From assembly GCF_036178145.1 (NCBI RefSeq), contig NZ_CP108067.1, positions 7,951,001-8,015,000 of the forward strand: a stretch of DNA of 64,000 bases, given 5' to 3'. Of this stretch, positions 1-8,115 are shown piece after piece; position 1 is the first letter of the stretch; each line of letters opens with the position of its first letter. A program made the position numbers and the translations under genes. Origin of the DNA: Streptomyces sp. NBC_00273 (GTDB lineage: Bacteria; Actinomycetota; Actinomycetes; Streptomycetales; Streptomycetaceae). The notes under the pieces are model-generated. The model was not told the origin of the DNA. It ran no database searches and saw nothing but the letters and a program-made list of their open reading frames with translations.

Positions 1-914
1 GGGGCGACGTGCTTGGTCTGCAGTGCCAGCGTCGGGACACCGTCCTTCGCCTCGGCTGCGGAGACGCCCGTGATCTTGTCGGTGGCGATCGAGGCCGGAA
101 CGGTCGGCGGACGCAGGAACAACCCGTCGATCTTCGTCGTCTGCAGGTCGGACGTGTAAGACCGAATCTGCGTCAGATTCGCGCGCATCTCGACGAGCTT
201 CTGGTCCAGGGCGTTCCTGGCCTCGGTCTCCTTCTCCTTGAGTGCGACCCCGTAGTAGGCCTGCGCGGGATCGAAGGTCGGAGCGTTGAGCGCCGCGATT
301 TTCTGGACCCCGGACGCACCGGGGTTGAAGAAGACCCGCCACTGGTCGTACTTGGAGAAGGTCTCGTCGCCGGCCAGCTTGCCGCTGCTCTGCTTCTGCT
401 CCGCTCCGGGCGCGGTGAGTTCGGCATTCGCACGGACCGTCAGATTCAACACCTGACGGTCGAAGGGCCGGTCGGCGTTCAGGAGGACCCCGATGTAGCC
501 GGTCGAGCCGAAGGCGTAGAGGGAGCCCTTGATCCCGCTGGTGCTGACCGGCTCGCTGTTGAGCGAGGTGTCCGACCCGAGCAGGAACGCTCTGTAGTCC
601 GCGGCGTTGTACGAGATCTGAGCGGTCGGGCTGAAGTGCATCATCACGAGCGCCTTGTTGCCGCTCTCGTTGGTGTAGACCCCGTCTACGGTGCCTTCGA
701 GATTCGTCTTCGACGTTTTGAAGTCGCGGGTGTACAGCGCCGTCTGCGACAGCGAGTCACGCTCCGCCTGGTATGCCGAGACCCCTGATGCGCCGATCGA
801 GATCGCGCCCGTGACCGCGAAGATGCTGAAGAACACCCCGAAACGCTCGATCGCGTGGTGCGAGTCAAGCTTGAACTTCCTACTGAAGGCCAGCGCCTTG
901 TCCTTGATCCCCAT
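1..914 (-). CDS. Membrane-anchored protein of an integrated element, 3' end cut by window
   Basis: The minus strand is open from an ATG at 914 to the window edge (304 codons, no stop), and codon use is consistent with a real gene. It begins MGIKDKALAFSRKFKLD. One hydrophobic helix follows at about residues 25-47 (RFGVFFSIFAVTGAISIGASG), so an N-in single-pass topology is likely. The remainder is extracytoplasmic in character, with a charged helical stretch at about 225-250 (KEKETEARNALDQKLVEMR) that could form a coiled coil. A purine-rich site (GAAAGAGAG) precedes the start. The gene lies in the same direction and 138 nt downstream of a small two-helix membrane protein. I do not recognise the family. 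A part in a conjugation or secretion apparatus of an integrated element is inference from context. Confidence 0.75.
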   Translation of the reverse strand, partial: MGIKDKALAFSRKFKLDSHHAIERFGVFFSIFAVTGAISIGASGVSAYQAERDSLSQTALYTRDFKTSKTNLEGTVDGVYTNESGNKALVMMHFSPTAQISYNAADYRAFLLGSDTSLNSEPVSTSGIKGSLYAFGSTGYIGVLLNADRPFDRQVLNLTVRANAELTAPGAEQKQSSGKLAGDETFSKYDQWRVFFNPGASGVQKIAALNAPTFDPAQAYYGVALKEKETEARNALDQKLVEMRANLTQIRSYTSDLQTTKIDGLFLRPPTVPASIATDKITGVSAAEAKDGVPTLALQTKHVA

Positions 915-960
915 GTTCTGCTCTCTTTCGCGCGTGCACCGTGCTGCGAGCCCGGATATG

Positions 961-1007
961 GCGAACCGGGTCGGAAGAGGCCTTGCACCTCAACCGACCC
1001 GGTTCGC
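961..1007. terminator. 14-bp perfect stem-loop between two element genes
   Basis: Arms 961-974 and 994-1007 are perfectly complementary (GCGAACCGGGTCGG and its inverse) around a 19-nt loop. It lies between two minus-strand genes, so it may partly terminate or process the transcript of the upstream 130-residue protein and set different expression of the two. No T-tract follows on the minus strand, as is usual in Streptomyces. Confidence 0.5.
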
Positions 1008-1052
1008 TCGATGCCTTTGTCACCGTTCGTGTGCGCGGTCTGTGGCGGCCCC

Positions 1053-1445
1053 CTACTTGGTAGGGCCGCTCAGGAATCCGCTGACCTGGTCGACGGTCCG
1101 CACGATCACCGTGGCGCCGCCGAGATCCGTAATGGTCTTCTGGCCGCCGGAGCCGATCGTCGAGATCAGCGTCCACCCGCCGGTGCTCAAAGCTCCGCCG
1201 ACGAGGATGAGGAGCGCGATCGTGCCCCAGCCCTGCTGTTGGCCAGCGGACTGCGGGTTGGCCATCAGCTTCTTGATCAAGAGCACGCCGCCCCAGACCA
1301 GGCCGACAACACCGAGCAGCATGAGTGCAGAGCCTCCCCAGAGCTGGACCTGGGACTTGGCGTTCGTCAGGAAGCTGGTCAGGTCCCAGGCGGCGCTCGG
1401 CAGGGATGCCTGTGTGAGGACGGCTGCCCCGTAGGTGTTCGGCAT
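1053..1445 (-). CDS. Small two-helix membrane protein, pilin-like in architecture
   Basis: Protein of 130 residues with a good ribosome site (GAGGAAAG) before the ATG. Two hydrophobic segments, at about residues 35-59 (LWGGSALMLLGVVGLVWGG) and 74-96 (WGTIALLILVGGALSTGGW), are separated by a short polar loop rich in Gln. A short N-terminal region and a C-terminal tail (about residues 97-130) flank them. Two closely spaced helices in a small protein is the VirB2/TrbC pilin architecture and is also common among small proteins of actinobacterial integrative elements. No sequence motif proves a pilin. The gene precedes a single-pass membrane protein on the same strand, suggesting a shared envelope role. 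Confidence 0.7.
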   Translation of the reverse strand: MPNTYGAAVLTQASLPSAAWDLTSFLTNAKSQVQLWGGSALMLLGVVGLVWGGVLLIKKLMANPQSAGQQQGWGTIALLILVGGALSTGGWTLISTIGSGGQKTITDLGGATVIVRTVDQVSGFLSGPTK

Positions 1446-1888
1446 ACTTCTTTCCTCTCGCCTTTCGATTCATTCAGTGGCGTGACATCGAGTCGCACCG
1501 CAACAAGCGCAGACTGCCTGCCGTGGCAGGTGGTGATAGGAGCTGAGGCGATCGATGACGTCCATCGACGCCTCTTGTCGACTCGTATACGTGTGCATCT
1601 TGAGTGGTCAATCTACACCATTCGAATGGTGGAGCGTAGGGGTGCGCCAGGGCCTGTCGATAGACGGCCGAAAGGGGCTCGGAAACGAGGCGAATCGGCG
1701 TCGCGGCGCGTGGTCGTAGAGGTGGCGCGTGGCCGTGGAGGTGCGGCGGAGGCCTGTGGAATCCGCAGTGCGAGATGTGTAATGTGCCGCTCTAGCACTG
1801 CTGCGACGCTGGCTTGCTCGGTTCCGAGGTGGGCCGCCCCCACCTACCCCCGTCGATCGCGATCTCGACCAGGAAGTGTCAAACCGCC
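1446..1888. other. Divergent intergenic region with candidate promoters and operator
   Basis: This 440-bp region separates the minus-strand membrane genes from the plus-strand XRE regulator. It holds a perfect 16-bp palindrome (listed separately) and a less perfect inverted repeat at about 1545-1576 (GAGGCG arms). Small open frames exist here but lack convincing codon bias or start sites, so no gene is called. Its arrangement fits a control region in which the XRE protein regulates itself and the divergent genes. Confidence 0.4.
1616..1631. promoter_or_regulatory. Perfect 16-bp palindrome, candidate operator
   Basis: CACCATTCGAATGGTG is perfectly self-complementary and sits in the divergent region upstream of an XRE-family repressor. 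Regulators of this class often bind such palindromes to control mobile-element genes. Binding is inferred. Confidence 0.45.
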
Positions 1889-2398
1889 ATGAATCCACTG
1901 CCCGGTGACCTTTTCGCCCGCCGGCTTCGCCAAGAGCGCGAACGCCTCGGCATCAGCCAGGCAGAGCTAGCGCGCCGTATGGCCGCACTGCTTGGCACGA
2001 ACGTTGACTCCACCGCCATCACGCGCATCGAGCAGCAGACCCGTGCGGTCAGGCTCGACGAGGCGGTCACCGCTGCCGAGGCTCTCGGGGTTCCGCTGAT
2101 CACACTGGTCAGCGACAACTACGCCCGGGAAAACGAGGCTGAGATCCAGAAACAGCTCGCCGAGCTCGCCATCGCCGAGCAGGAGCAGGAGAGGCTGCGG
2201 CAGAAGATCCACCGGATCACCCAGACCATCCAGCAACTCTCCGCCGAGCGGGAGGCCTTCCGCTCTCACGCGCTGAGCGTCAACCCTGAAACCGCCGGCG
2301 ACCACGAGCTCGACCCTGAGCCCCAGGCCTCTCTCGATGTCCGGATGCGTGTTGTCCGCAACAAGCCGGCCGGAGAGGGGACAGGCCTAGGCGCATGA
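1889..2398 (+). CDS. XRE-family HTH regulator with C-terminal coiled coil
   Basis: Protein of 169 residues from the ATG at 1889. Residues about 10-65 form a Cro/CI-type helix-turn-helix (LRQERERLGISQAELARRM, then a recognition region ending at TRIEQQTR). A long charged helix at about 85-125 (ENEAEIQKQLAELAIAEQEQ) probably dimerises the protein. The tail is polar and disordered. It is divergent from the two membrane genes and most likely a repressor of the integrated element. An upstream in-frame ATG at 1814 would add 25 residues unlike the family and is not preferred. Confidence 0.8.
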   Translation: MNPLPGDLFARRLRQERERLGISQAELARRMAALLGTNVDSTAITRIEQQTRAVRLDEAVTAAEALGVPLITLVSDNYARENEAEIQKQLAELAIAEQEQERLRQKIHRITQTIQQLSAEREAFRSHALSVNPETAGDHELDPEPQASLDVRMRVVRNKPAGEGTGLGA

Positions 2399-2626
2399 CG
2401 CTGCTGCGGGCGGCCGGGTTGAACTTCCGGTCGCAGACGTTCACCGTCTCGGTTTCCGCCACCGGCCGGCCTGCACGATCTCCTCGGTGCTCGCGCCGTT
2501 CCGCCTTATCCGGGTGACATGACCAGCCCGCAGGCTGTGGAAGTCGTACGCCGACGGATCCCTCCCGGGCCCTCCCATGTGCCGGTGCGGCATCGCGTGC
2601 AGCGCGTCGCCGCTCACGCCGGTCGT
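2382..2626 (-). pseudogene. Tyrosine recombinase C-terminal fragment with 1-nt frameshift
   Basis: The minus-strand translation ends ...YDFHSLRAGHVTRIRRNG..EEIVQAGRWRKP in one frame. After loss of one base near 2453 it continues in another frame as ETVNVCDRKFNPAARSSVMRLGL. Together these match the usual C-terminus of actinobacterial phage/ICE integrases: an HSLRAG box carrying the catalytic H-x-x-R, an aGRW box, and a final V-Y-D-R-K tail ending RLGL. The nucleophilic Tyr of the last motif is Cys here, and the N-terminal and core regions are missing. It overlaps the end of the XRE gene on the opposite strand. It is a relic of an earlier integration event. Confidence 0.7.
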
Positions 2627-3033
2627 GTGGATCCGTGCGTCCCTTCGAATGGGGGGCGTCGCCCGCGGCAAGGAGTGGACGACCAAGGTCCGCTGCTGAT
2701 CAGCCCCGCGTGGCCGGCGGCGTCGAAGACGTGCGCGTCGAGTCGGCGCCCGTACGAATGCCGCGTGATCGTCCGCCGACGCCCATGGGCATTTCATGTA
2801 GTAGAGGCCGCCACCAGTGCGCCCCACCGGTGAACCGTGCACGGCGCGCAGGTCGATGGTGCCGGCTCGGACGGCGTGACAGCGGCGTCGAGAAGCACAT
2901 GGTCCTGGTTGGCCTTCGGCTGGCCACGGGCCCATGGATCCCTCTATCAGATGTAGCTCCAGGCCGTGCAGCCGCACGGCCGCAGTGTCCCGCATCGCCG
3001 AGACTGTCGGGCGGTGCAGATAGGATCGTAGGT
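2627..3033. other. No recognisable gene
   Basis: Overlapping open frames exist on both strands but none shows credible codon bias, a start site or a recognisable domain. It is probably decayed sequence belonging to the lost 5' part of the integrase or its neighbours. Confidence 0.4.
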
Positions 3034-3195
3034 ATGGGAATTGACTGGGAAAACATCCTCGGAACAAGCGGGAACGGCCTCGACGAGGCATACGACAGTG
3101 CGGTCTCCTCGGTCGTCTACGGCGATACCCAGGACGACGACCGTCAGCCACTCCCAATCGGCGAAGAGTTCGACGACACGGATGGCCTGCGCTGA
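3034..3195 (+). CDS. Small acidic hypothetical protein
   Basis: A 53-residue frame starting MGIDWENILGTSGNGL and ending EEFDDTDGLR, strongly acidic. The MGIDW start followed by an acidic helix resembles small proteins I believe occur in other Streptomyces, but I cannot assign a function. The preceding TAGGATCGTAGGT is only a weak ribosome site. It sits alone among decayed genes, so it may be a surviving small gene or a truncated one. Confidence 0.45.
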   Translation: MGIDWENILGTSGNGLDEAYDSAVSSVVYGDTQDDDRQPLPIGEEFDDTDGLR

Positions 3196-3322
3196 CCTGA
3201 GGGCGCACGCAGAAACTGCCCGATGAGCCGGGGTTGTTGCTGGGCTTGGTCGCCTGAAGTAACGAGTCGCCGCACGATCGGGCTTGGGATGTGCTGACCT
3301 GGCGGTTCGACTCGGGGGTGGA

Positions 3323-3880
3323 TCAGCAGGCCGTTGCGCGGACACGATCGGGTTCCGCGCTCGGCCTGCTGCGGGTTGGGCGCTTGGCGCTGCGGTCGGA
3401 GACCAGGGCGCCGATTGCGGCGATGACCTCGGGCAGGTCGTCGCGCTCGCCGGTCCAGCGTTGTAGCGACCGCCACTGCTCGACCTCTGTGTTGGCATGC
3501 TCGACCACGAGCCGCCGTTGGGGTTGGCGGCGGCGCGCATGGCCGTGGAAGTTGCGCTCGGACGGCCCGGCGTCCGTCGCTGGCTTCTTCGGCGGGGCGC
3601 TGACCTGGCCGGGGTCGTCGCGGGCCAGGCCGGCATAGCCGGAATCGACTTCGGCTTTCACGTTCGGGTGCGGACGCAACTGCTCCTCGCGGCCCTCGGT
3701 GCGTACTGCAGTGACATCGTGCGTCCGGCCTGGGCGGATCGCCCCGAGCCACAGCGATCGGCCATGGCCACGCCGCTTGGTCAGCTCAGACTCTCGGGCT
3801 GCGGTCCACGGCCCGGCCAACTCGGTGATCAGTGCACCCAGGTGTTCCTTCGAGATCCCGCACAGGGCTGAATCAGAACA
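3323..3880 (-). pseudogene. IS5-type DDE transposase with internal deletion
   Basis: The frame starts with a family N-terminus (CGISKEHLGALITELAGPW). It jumps directly to the second half of the catalytic domain: RPGRTHDVTAVRTEG, VDSGYAGLA, QVSAPPKKP, VVEHANTEVEQWRSLQR and GALVSDRSA. These are hallmarks of the IS5-like family common in Streptomyces, in which about 100 residues containing the first catalytic Asp lie between the two blocks and are absent here. No terminal inverted repeats were identified. The element is inactive and part of the 2.4-6.2 kb decay zone. Confidence 0.75.
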
Positions 3881-3981
3881 GGCCGCGCGGGCCCAACTCG
3901 ACTTCACACCCCAGATGATCCCGCGCGGCTTTCGCCTCGGACACCAGGGCGGCTGCCGGAGCCTGACCACCGACGCCCCGA

Positions 3982-4521
3982 TCATTCAGGCCCGGGCCGG
4001 TGCGCCCATTCCTGGTCGAGGATGCCGAAGACTTCGGAGTCACGCCAGCCGTCCCGGATCAGCGCGGTGTGCCGGTGTCGACCCTCGTGGGTCATGCCGA
4101 GCTTGCCCAGCACCCGGGCCGATGCGACGTTGCGAGGATCGCAGGTCGCATAGATCCGGTGCAGTGCCCTCAGCCCAAACCCTCTGCCGAGAAGTTCCCC
4201 GCCGATGGCTGTGCCCACGCCTCGACCCCACACCCGAGGATGTACGAGATAGGAGATCTCGCCCTGACGGTGGGCCAGGCTACGGACCTTCAGCTCGCCG
4301 ATACCGACGACTTCACCGTCGAGGCAGGCCGCATACACGAATCTTGCCTGCGGGGACTGCAGCCGGGCATCCACCGCGCCTTGGACGAAGTCCCGCGTCT
4401 GTTCCTCGGTGTTCGGCCCCCACGCCTGGTAGCGGCAAGCCTCCGGCAGGCCGGCGAAGGCATGCACAGCGTGGAAGTCACTGACAACGAGCTCGCGCAT
4501 AGTCACCGAGGTTTTGATCAC
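3982..4521 (-). CDS. GNAT family N-acetyltransferase (RimJ/RimL-like)
   Basis: Protein of 179 residues with the full GNAT fold. It has an N-terminal MRELVVSDFHAVHAF, a central strand-turn YLVHPRVWGRGVGTAIGG carrying the acetyl-CoA R-G-x-G-x-A motif at about residues 95-112, and NVASARVLGKLGM, the usual C-terminal motif in RimJ/RimL-type enzymes. The substrate is unknown; this subgroup acetylates protein N-termini or small amines. The start is the GTG at 4521, with an internal ATG at 4500 as the alternative. It is the only clearly intact enzyme gene in the surrounding decay zone and may be resident or cargo. Confidence 0.85.
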   Translation of the reverse strand: MIKTSVTMRELVVSDFHAVHAFAGLPEACRYQAWGPNTEEQTRDFVQGAVDARLQSPQARFVYAACLDGEVVGIGELKVRSLAHRQGEISYLVHPRVWGRGVGTAIGGELLGRGFGLRALHRIYATCDPRNVASARVLGKLGMTHEGRHRHTALIRDGWRDSEVFGILDQEWAHRPGPE

Positions 4522-4840
4522 GAGCCGATCCTGTCAGGCCACAATCGCCGAATACCAGCACTCGAGTCACGGGGCTCCTACGCGATCAAGGTCGCGTCGT
4601 GATCGTGCGGCTACTCGTAAGCCTGCGCGCGCTGACCGACGGGGCGACGCCGACCGGAGGAGCCTGGATCGGCAGCTGGGCGGCACGCACCCGAGCCCCG
4701 GTTCGTACCCCTGAGTCCTTTGGCTACGAGGACTGGTGCGACTCGCGGGGTCTGGCGAGCACGCCAACGTGATCAACTCGGTGCCGACATCACCAGTCCG
4801 ACTTCAGTAGGACCCGCCCAGTCGGCGGGGTGCTCGTGCG
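4522..4840. other. No recognisable gene
   Basis: The stretch between the acetyltransferase start and the next gene relic has no frame with a plausible start, motif or codon bias. It presumably includes the acetyltransferase promoter. Confidence 0.35.
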
Positions 4841-4975
4841 CTACGCCGCCTTGACCAGGTCGGCGCGGGTGGCCTTCTCCCACTTAACCAGGAGCCGTTG
4901 GTACTCCGCCGCGCGCCGGGGTGTGTCGGGTTCCTCCATGAGTCGTCGGATCGCCGTGTTGAGTCGATCAACTCG
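4841..4975 (-). pseudogene. C-terminal remnant of a small helical phage-like protein
   Basis: The last 42 codons of this frame (DRLNTAIRRLMEEP..., then RRAAEYQRLLVKWEKATRA) form a clean amphipathic helical sequence typical of small actinophage or element proteins. Upstream of residue D the frame dissolves into low-complexity sequence and collides with a nuclease relic on the other strand. The N-terminus therefore appears lost. Confidence 0.4.
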
Positions 4976-4985
4976 CGGCCCGCCC

Positions 4986-5545
4986 TGACGAAGAAGGGCG
5001 GCGAACTCGTCCTCACGGAGACGGCGCGGAGCGTGGGGTGTGAGTTCCAGGCCAAGCAGTTCGAGCGGGCCGGCTACACGGTGACCATCGTGTCCCGCCT
5101 CGCCACGAGCCCGCTCCGGCTTGCCGTCGGGGTGTACGTGCCGTCCCGCGAGCAGACGGAGGCGAAGGCCACTAGGAAGCACACGTTCCTGGAGGGCCTG
5201 GCCGCCGCGCTCCCCACCGGGGAGGCGGCCACCGCCTGGTCCTCGGGGACTTCAACATTCTGGAGCCGGAGCACGTCCCGAAGTACCGCACGTTCCAGGT
5301 GCGGGAGTACGCGTTCCCCACCGGGCCCGCCGCGGCCGGCTACCGGGACGTCTTCCGTCTCCTGGCCCCTGACGCCCTGGAGTATTCCCGGGTGGGGCGC
5401 GCCGGGGACGGCTACCGCTGCGACCACGCCCGCGTCTCCCGGCCCCTCGCACGCCACGTAGAGGACTGCCCGGTACGTGTATGAGCCGCGCACCAGCGAG
5501 GACCGGCTCACAGACCAGTCCGCACTGACGGTCTCCCTGGCAATC
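4986..5545 (+). pseudogene. Endonuclease/exonuclease/phosphatase (EEP) relic, two frameshifts
   Basis: Three consecutive frames carry one EEP-fold protein. Frame one gives GGELVLTETARSVGCEF and RLAVGVYVPS, then after about 5225 the sequence continues in another frame as LVLGDFNILEPEHVPKY (the conserved G-D-x-N metal/phosphate motif), YRDVFRLL and YRCDHARVS. An extra C near 5470 shifts it back, giving RYVYEPRTSEDRLTDQSALTVSLAI, whose D-Q-S replaces the usual D-H-S catalytic box. The N-terminal metal-binding segment is missing. It precedes a MazG-like relic, so both probably came from one phage or element. Confidence 0.65.
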
Positions 5546-5629
5546 CACACCACGGCGCCGCTGCGAGTGAACGACCCGGACGCCGCGGACGTCACGGCGT
5601 CGGCGGCGTTCCAACCCGAGAAGATCGGC

Positions 5630-5920
5630 ATGAAGGTTGAGACCTGGGAGCACGTGACGCGGCTGCGGAAGTGGCTCGACATGAACGCGGCCCCGACGTT
5701 GGCGGAGGACGCCTGGCTCCTGCGCATGCTCAAGATTTCCGAGGAGCTGGGGGAGGTCGCGGAGGCCCTTCACGGGACGCTTGGCGTCAACCCGCGCGAG
5801 GGTGCGTTCCGCGACTGGGGAGACCTCGCGTAGGAACTCGCGGACGTCATCGTGACGGCCATGGCCGCCCTGGACACCGTGAGCCGGGACGGCGCGGCGG
5901 TGGTGGAGCACCAGCTCCAG
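5630..5920 (+). pseudogene. MazG-like nucleotide pyrophosphohydrolase relic with in-frame amber codon
   Basis: Starting at ATG 5630 the frame reads WEHVTRLRKWLDMN, then LKISEELGEVAEALHG (the E-E-x-x-E metal-binding helix of MazG-like NTP pyrophosphohydrolases) and WGDLA. It is then interrupted by TAG at 5831-5833 and continues in the same frame as ELADVIVTAMAALDTVS, the second conserved helix with its E-x-x-D pair. A single GAG-to-TAG change would explain the stop. Intact relatives hydrolyse NTPs or dNTPs and are frequent in actinophages. Confidence 0.65.
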
Positions 5921-6200
5921 GGCCGCGCGCCGGATGACATAACGGCGGCCGGGGACATCCGGCTCCTCCAGGCCCTCGCGATCAACGGGGACATAGGTGC
6001 CATCGCCACCGCCGGGTACGGCGCGCTGGGCACCGGTCCGCGCGGCGAGGCGGTCGAGATCACGCACGCGTGGGAGGACATGGAGGCGCGCCTCGGCCTG
6101 CTCATCCTCACTGGACGACCTCACCGGCGATGTCTGGGACACGGTGGATGAGCGGCTGCGTTTCCTCGCGGTGAAGGTCGCGGCCTGGGCCGGACACGAA
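5921..6200 (+). pseudogene. Unknown protein relic with one frameshift
   Basis: Immediately after the MazG-like relic the same frame reads DDITAAGDIRLLQALAING and WEDMEARLGLLIL. After a 1-nt slip near 6108 it continues as DDLTGDVWDTVDERLRFL. These are well-formed helical segments, so a real protein once existed, but I do not recognise the family. It could be an independent small gene or a C-terminal extension of the MazG-like protein. Confidence 0.45.
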
Positions 6201-6228
6201 CCTCAGCTGACCCGCTCCACCCTCTGTA

Positions 6229-6266
6229 CGGAAGGGCCCGCACGGCTTGCCGTGCGGGCCCTTCCG
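6229..6266. terminator. Strong 18-bp stem-loop
   Basis: Arms 6229-6246 and 6249-6266 are perfectly complementary (CGGAAGGGCCCGCACGGC and inverse) with a minimal loop. It marks the end of the decayed region on the plus strand, about 145 nt beyond the stop of the convergent uppP gene. It may act in both directions. Confidence 0.7.
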
Positions 6267-6411
6267 CGTCATCCCCCGCTTTGCGGACGCGCGCGCCGCA
6301 GTGGGAGTGCGTCCCGCCTCCCAGGTGGGAGACGAGTGGGAGATGATCACGGCGTGGTGATGCAGTCAGGCGCTAGGAAATGCTGGATGGTGCTACATGT
6401 GCGGCCCGGGA

Positions 6412-7290
6412 TCAGGACCCGGACTCGCCCGCGTGCGGGCTCAGCACGTCCGTGCCGATCAGCACGAACAGCACGATGCCCAGGAGGATCCGGTAGATCA
6501 CGAAGGGCATGAAGCTCTTGGTCGAGATGAACTTCATGAACCAGGCGATCACGGCGTAGCCCACGAAGAAGGCGATCACCGTCGCGAAGATCGTCGGACC
6601 CCAGGAGATGTGACCCGGGTTCTCCACCACGTCCTTGATCTCGAACGCCCCCGAGGCCAGCACGGCCGGGATCGCGAGGAGGAAGGAGTAACGGGCCGCG
6701 GCCTCGCGGGTGAAGCCGAGCAGCAGACCGCCGGAGATCGTCGCGCCGGACCGGGAGACGCCGGGGATCAGGGCCATCGCCTGGCAGACACCGAAGATCA
6801 GACCGTCCTTGACGCCCAGCTGCTGGAGCGTCTTGCGCTCGCGGATGGCGCGGTGGCGGCCGCCCTCCTCGTCGCGGGCGGCCAGGCGGTCGGCGACGCC
6901 GAGCACGATGCCCATCAGGATCAAGGTGGTGGCCGTCAGGCGCAGGTCACGCGCCGGGCCCACGATCGCGTCCTTGAAGACGAGGCCGAGGACGCCGATC
7001 GGGAGCGAGCCGACGATCACCAGCCAGCCCATCTTGGCGTCCTGTTCGGAGCGCAGGGCCTTCGTGTAGAGCGAGCGGAACCAGGTGGAGACGATCCGCG
7101 CGATGTCCTTGCGGAAGTAGATCAGCACGGCGGCTTCGGTGCCGATCTGGGTGATGGCGGTGAAGGCCGCTCCTGGGTCGTGCCAGCCGGCGAACGCCGC
7201 GGTCAGCCGCAGGTGGGCGCTGGAGGAGATCGGGAGGAACTCCGTAAGCCCCTGGACGAGACCGAGGATTAGGGATTCGAACCAGCTCAT
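6412..7290 (-). CDS. uppP: Undecaprenyl-diphosphatase (BacA/UppP)
   Basis: Integral membrane enzyme of 292 residues that dephosphorylates undecaprenyl diphosphate, recycling the lipid carrier for peptidoglycan and wall polymers. It also confers bacitracin tolerance. Both family signatures are present: EFLPISSSAHL at about residue 17, with the preceding Q-x-x-x-E pair, and IPGVSRSGAT in the middle of the protein. Around seven to eight hydrophobic helices are visible. The ATG at 7290 begins MSWFESLILGLVQG, the standard family start. A TVP38-family membrane protein lies just upstream in the same direction. Confidence 0.95.
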   Translation of the reverse strand: MSWFESLILGLVQGLTEFLPISSSAHLRLTAAFAGWHDPGAAFTAITQIGTEAAVLIYFRKDIARIVSTWFRSLYTKALRSEQDAKMGWLVIVGSLPIGVLGLVFKDAIVGPARDLRLTATTLILMGIVLGVADRLAARDEEGGRHRAIRERKTLQQLGVKDGLIFGVCQAMALIPGVSRSGATISGGLLLGFTREAAARYSFLLAIPAVLASGAFEIKDVVENPGHISWGPTIFATVIAFFVGYAVIAWFMKFISTKSFMPFVIYRILLGIVLFVLIGTDVLSPHAGESGS

Positions 7291-7337
7291 GTCGGGGTGC
7301 GCTCGTCCTTGTGATCGTCGGGCAGTTCCGTCCGATG

Positions 7338-8066
7338 CTATGGCCCGTGCGAAGCGCCAGTGACCACAGGGGGGTGCTGGGGCGACAGCTCGGGCACCGG
7401 AGCCGGTGTCCGAGGGGGTACCAGGCGGTGGCGCTTGCGCCATCCGACGACCGCGCCGCCCACCACGGTGACCACGATGAAGCCGAACGAGACGAGGAAC
7501 GCGGGCGATCCGGGGGAGTCGGCGCTGGCCCCCGCGACCACGTACGCGGCCGTGTTCGGGACGACACCGATCGCCGTGGCGAGGAGGAAGGGGCCCCAGC
7601 CGCACCGCGACACCGCGGCGCAGTAGTTGGCCACCTGGAAGGGCAGTCCGGGGAAGATCCGGACCGCGAGGATCGAGCGGAAACCGTGCCGGCTGAGCTG
7701 GCCGTCGGCCGCCTGGAGCCAGCGCCCGCGCAGGAACGGTCGCAAAGCCTCCTGGCCCAGGATCCGGGCCAGGCCGAAGGAGATCGCGCCACCGAGCACC
7801 GTGCCGCCGACCGCCGCGACGAGGCCGAACTGGGTGCCGAAGACGGCTCCCGCGGCCAGGTTGAGCAGGGGGCGCGGCACGAAGGCGGCCGTGCACACAC
7901 CGTACGCGGCTGCGAACAGCAGGACCGCCGTGCCCACCGGGAGCCCCGGGGGCCAGCCCTCCGAGAGGATGCGCTGGGGCTCGTACAGCAGCACGCACAC
8001 GCCGGCCGTTACGAGCAGCACGACGAGCACCGCCAGCCGGGTCCGCGGCGCGAGGAGGAGGGACAT
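7338..8066 (-). CDS. TVP38/TMEM64 (VTT/SNARE-associated) family membrane protein
   Basis: Protein of 242 residues with about five hydrophobic segments and the family core. The core comprises FVPRPLLNLAAGAVFG, the glycine-rich GGTVLGGAISFGLAR, and RIFPGLPFQVANYCAA (the F/R-x-x-P-x-x-P re-entrant motif). Members of the DedA/VTT superfamily move or redistribute undecaprenyl phosphate or phospholipids across membranes. Its position 47 nt upstream of uppP in the same direction makes a role in lipid-carrier recycling attractive, but this is inference. The last 25 residues are polar and probably cytoplasmic. Confidence 0.88.
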   Translation of the reverse strand: MSLLLAPRTRLAVLVVLLVTAGVCVLLYEPQRILSEGWPPGLPVGTAVLLFAAAYGVCTAAFVPRPLLNLAAGAVFGTQFGLVAAVGGTVLGGAISFGLARILGQEALRPFLRGRWLQAADGQLSRHGFRSILAVRIFPGLPFQVANYCAAVSRCGWGPFLLATAIGVVPNTAAYVVAGASADSPGSPAFLVSFGFIVVTVVGGAVVGWRKRHRLVPPRTPAPVPELSPQHPPVVTGASHGP

Positions 8067-8115
8067 CCCGGGAGACTAGCCCACGTATACAACGGTGCGC
8101 CGTAATCTGGGCCTC

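Noticed and set aside
1608..1898. Small minus-strand coding frame in the divergent region
   Set aside because: Arg/Ser/Thr-rich composition typical of an antisense artefact. It covers the candidate operator and overlaps the XRE start.
2627..3033. A full-length integrase extending upstream of the HSLRAG box
   Set aside because: The frame continues upstream, but its residues do not resemble the integrase core or N-terminal domains, and no catalytic first Arg motif is visible.
7260..7290. GGTTCGAATCC-like tRNA T-arm on the minus strand
   Set aside because: It is the coding sequence for W-F-E-S near the start of uppP. No matching acceptor, D or anticodon arms surround it.
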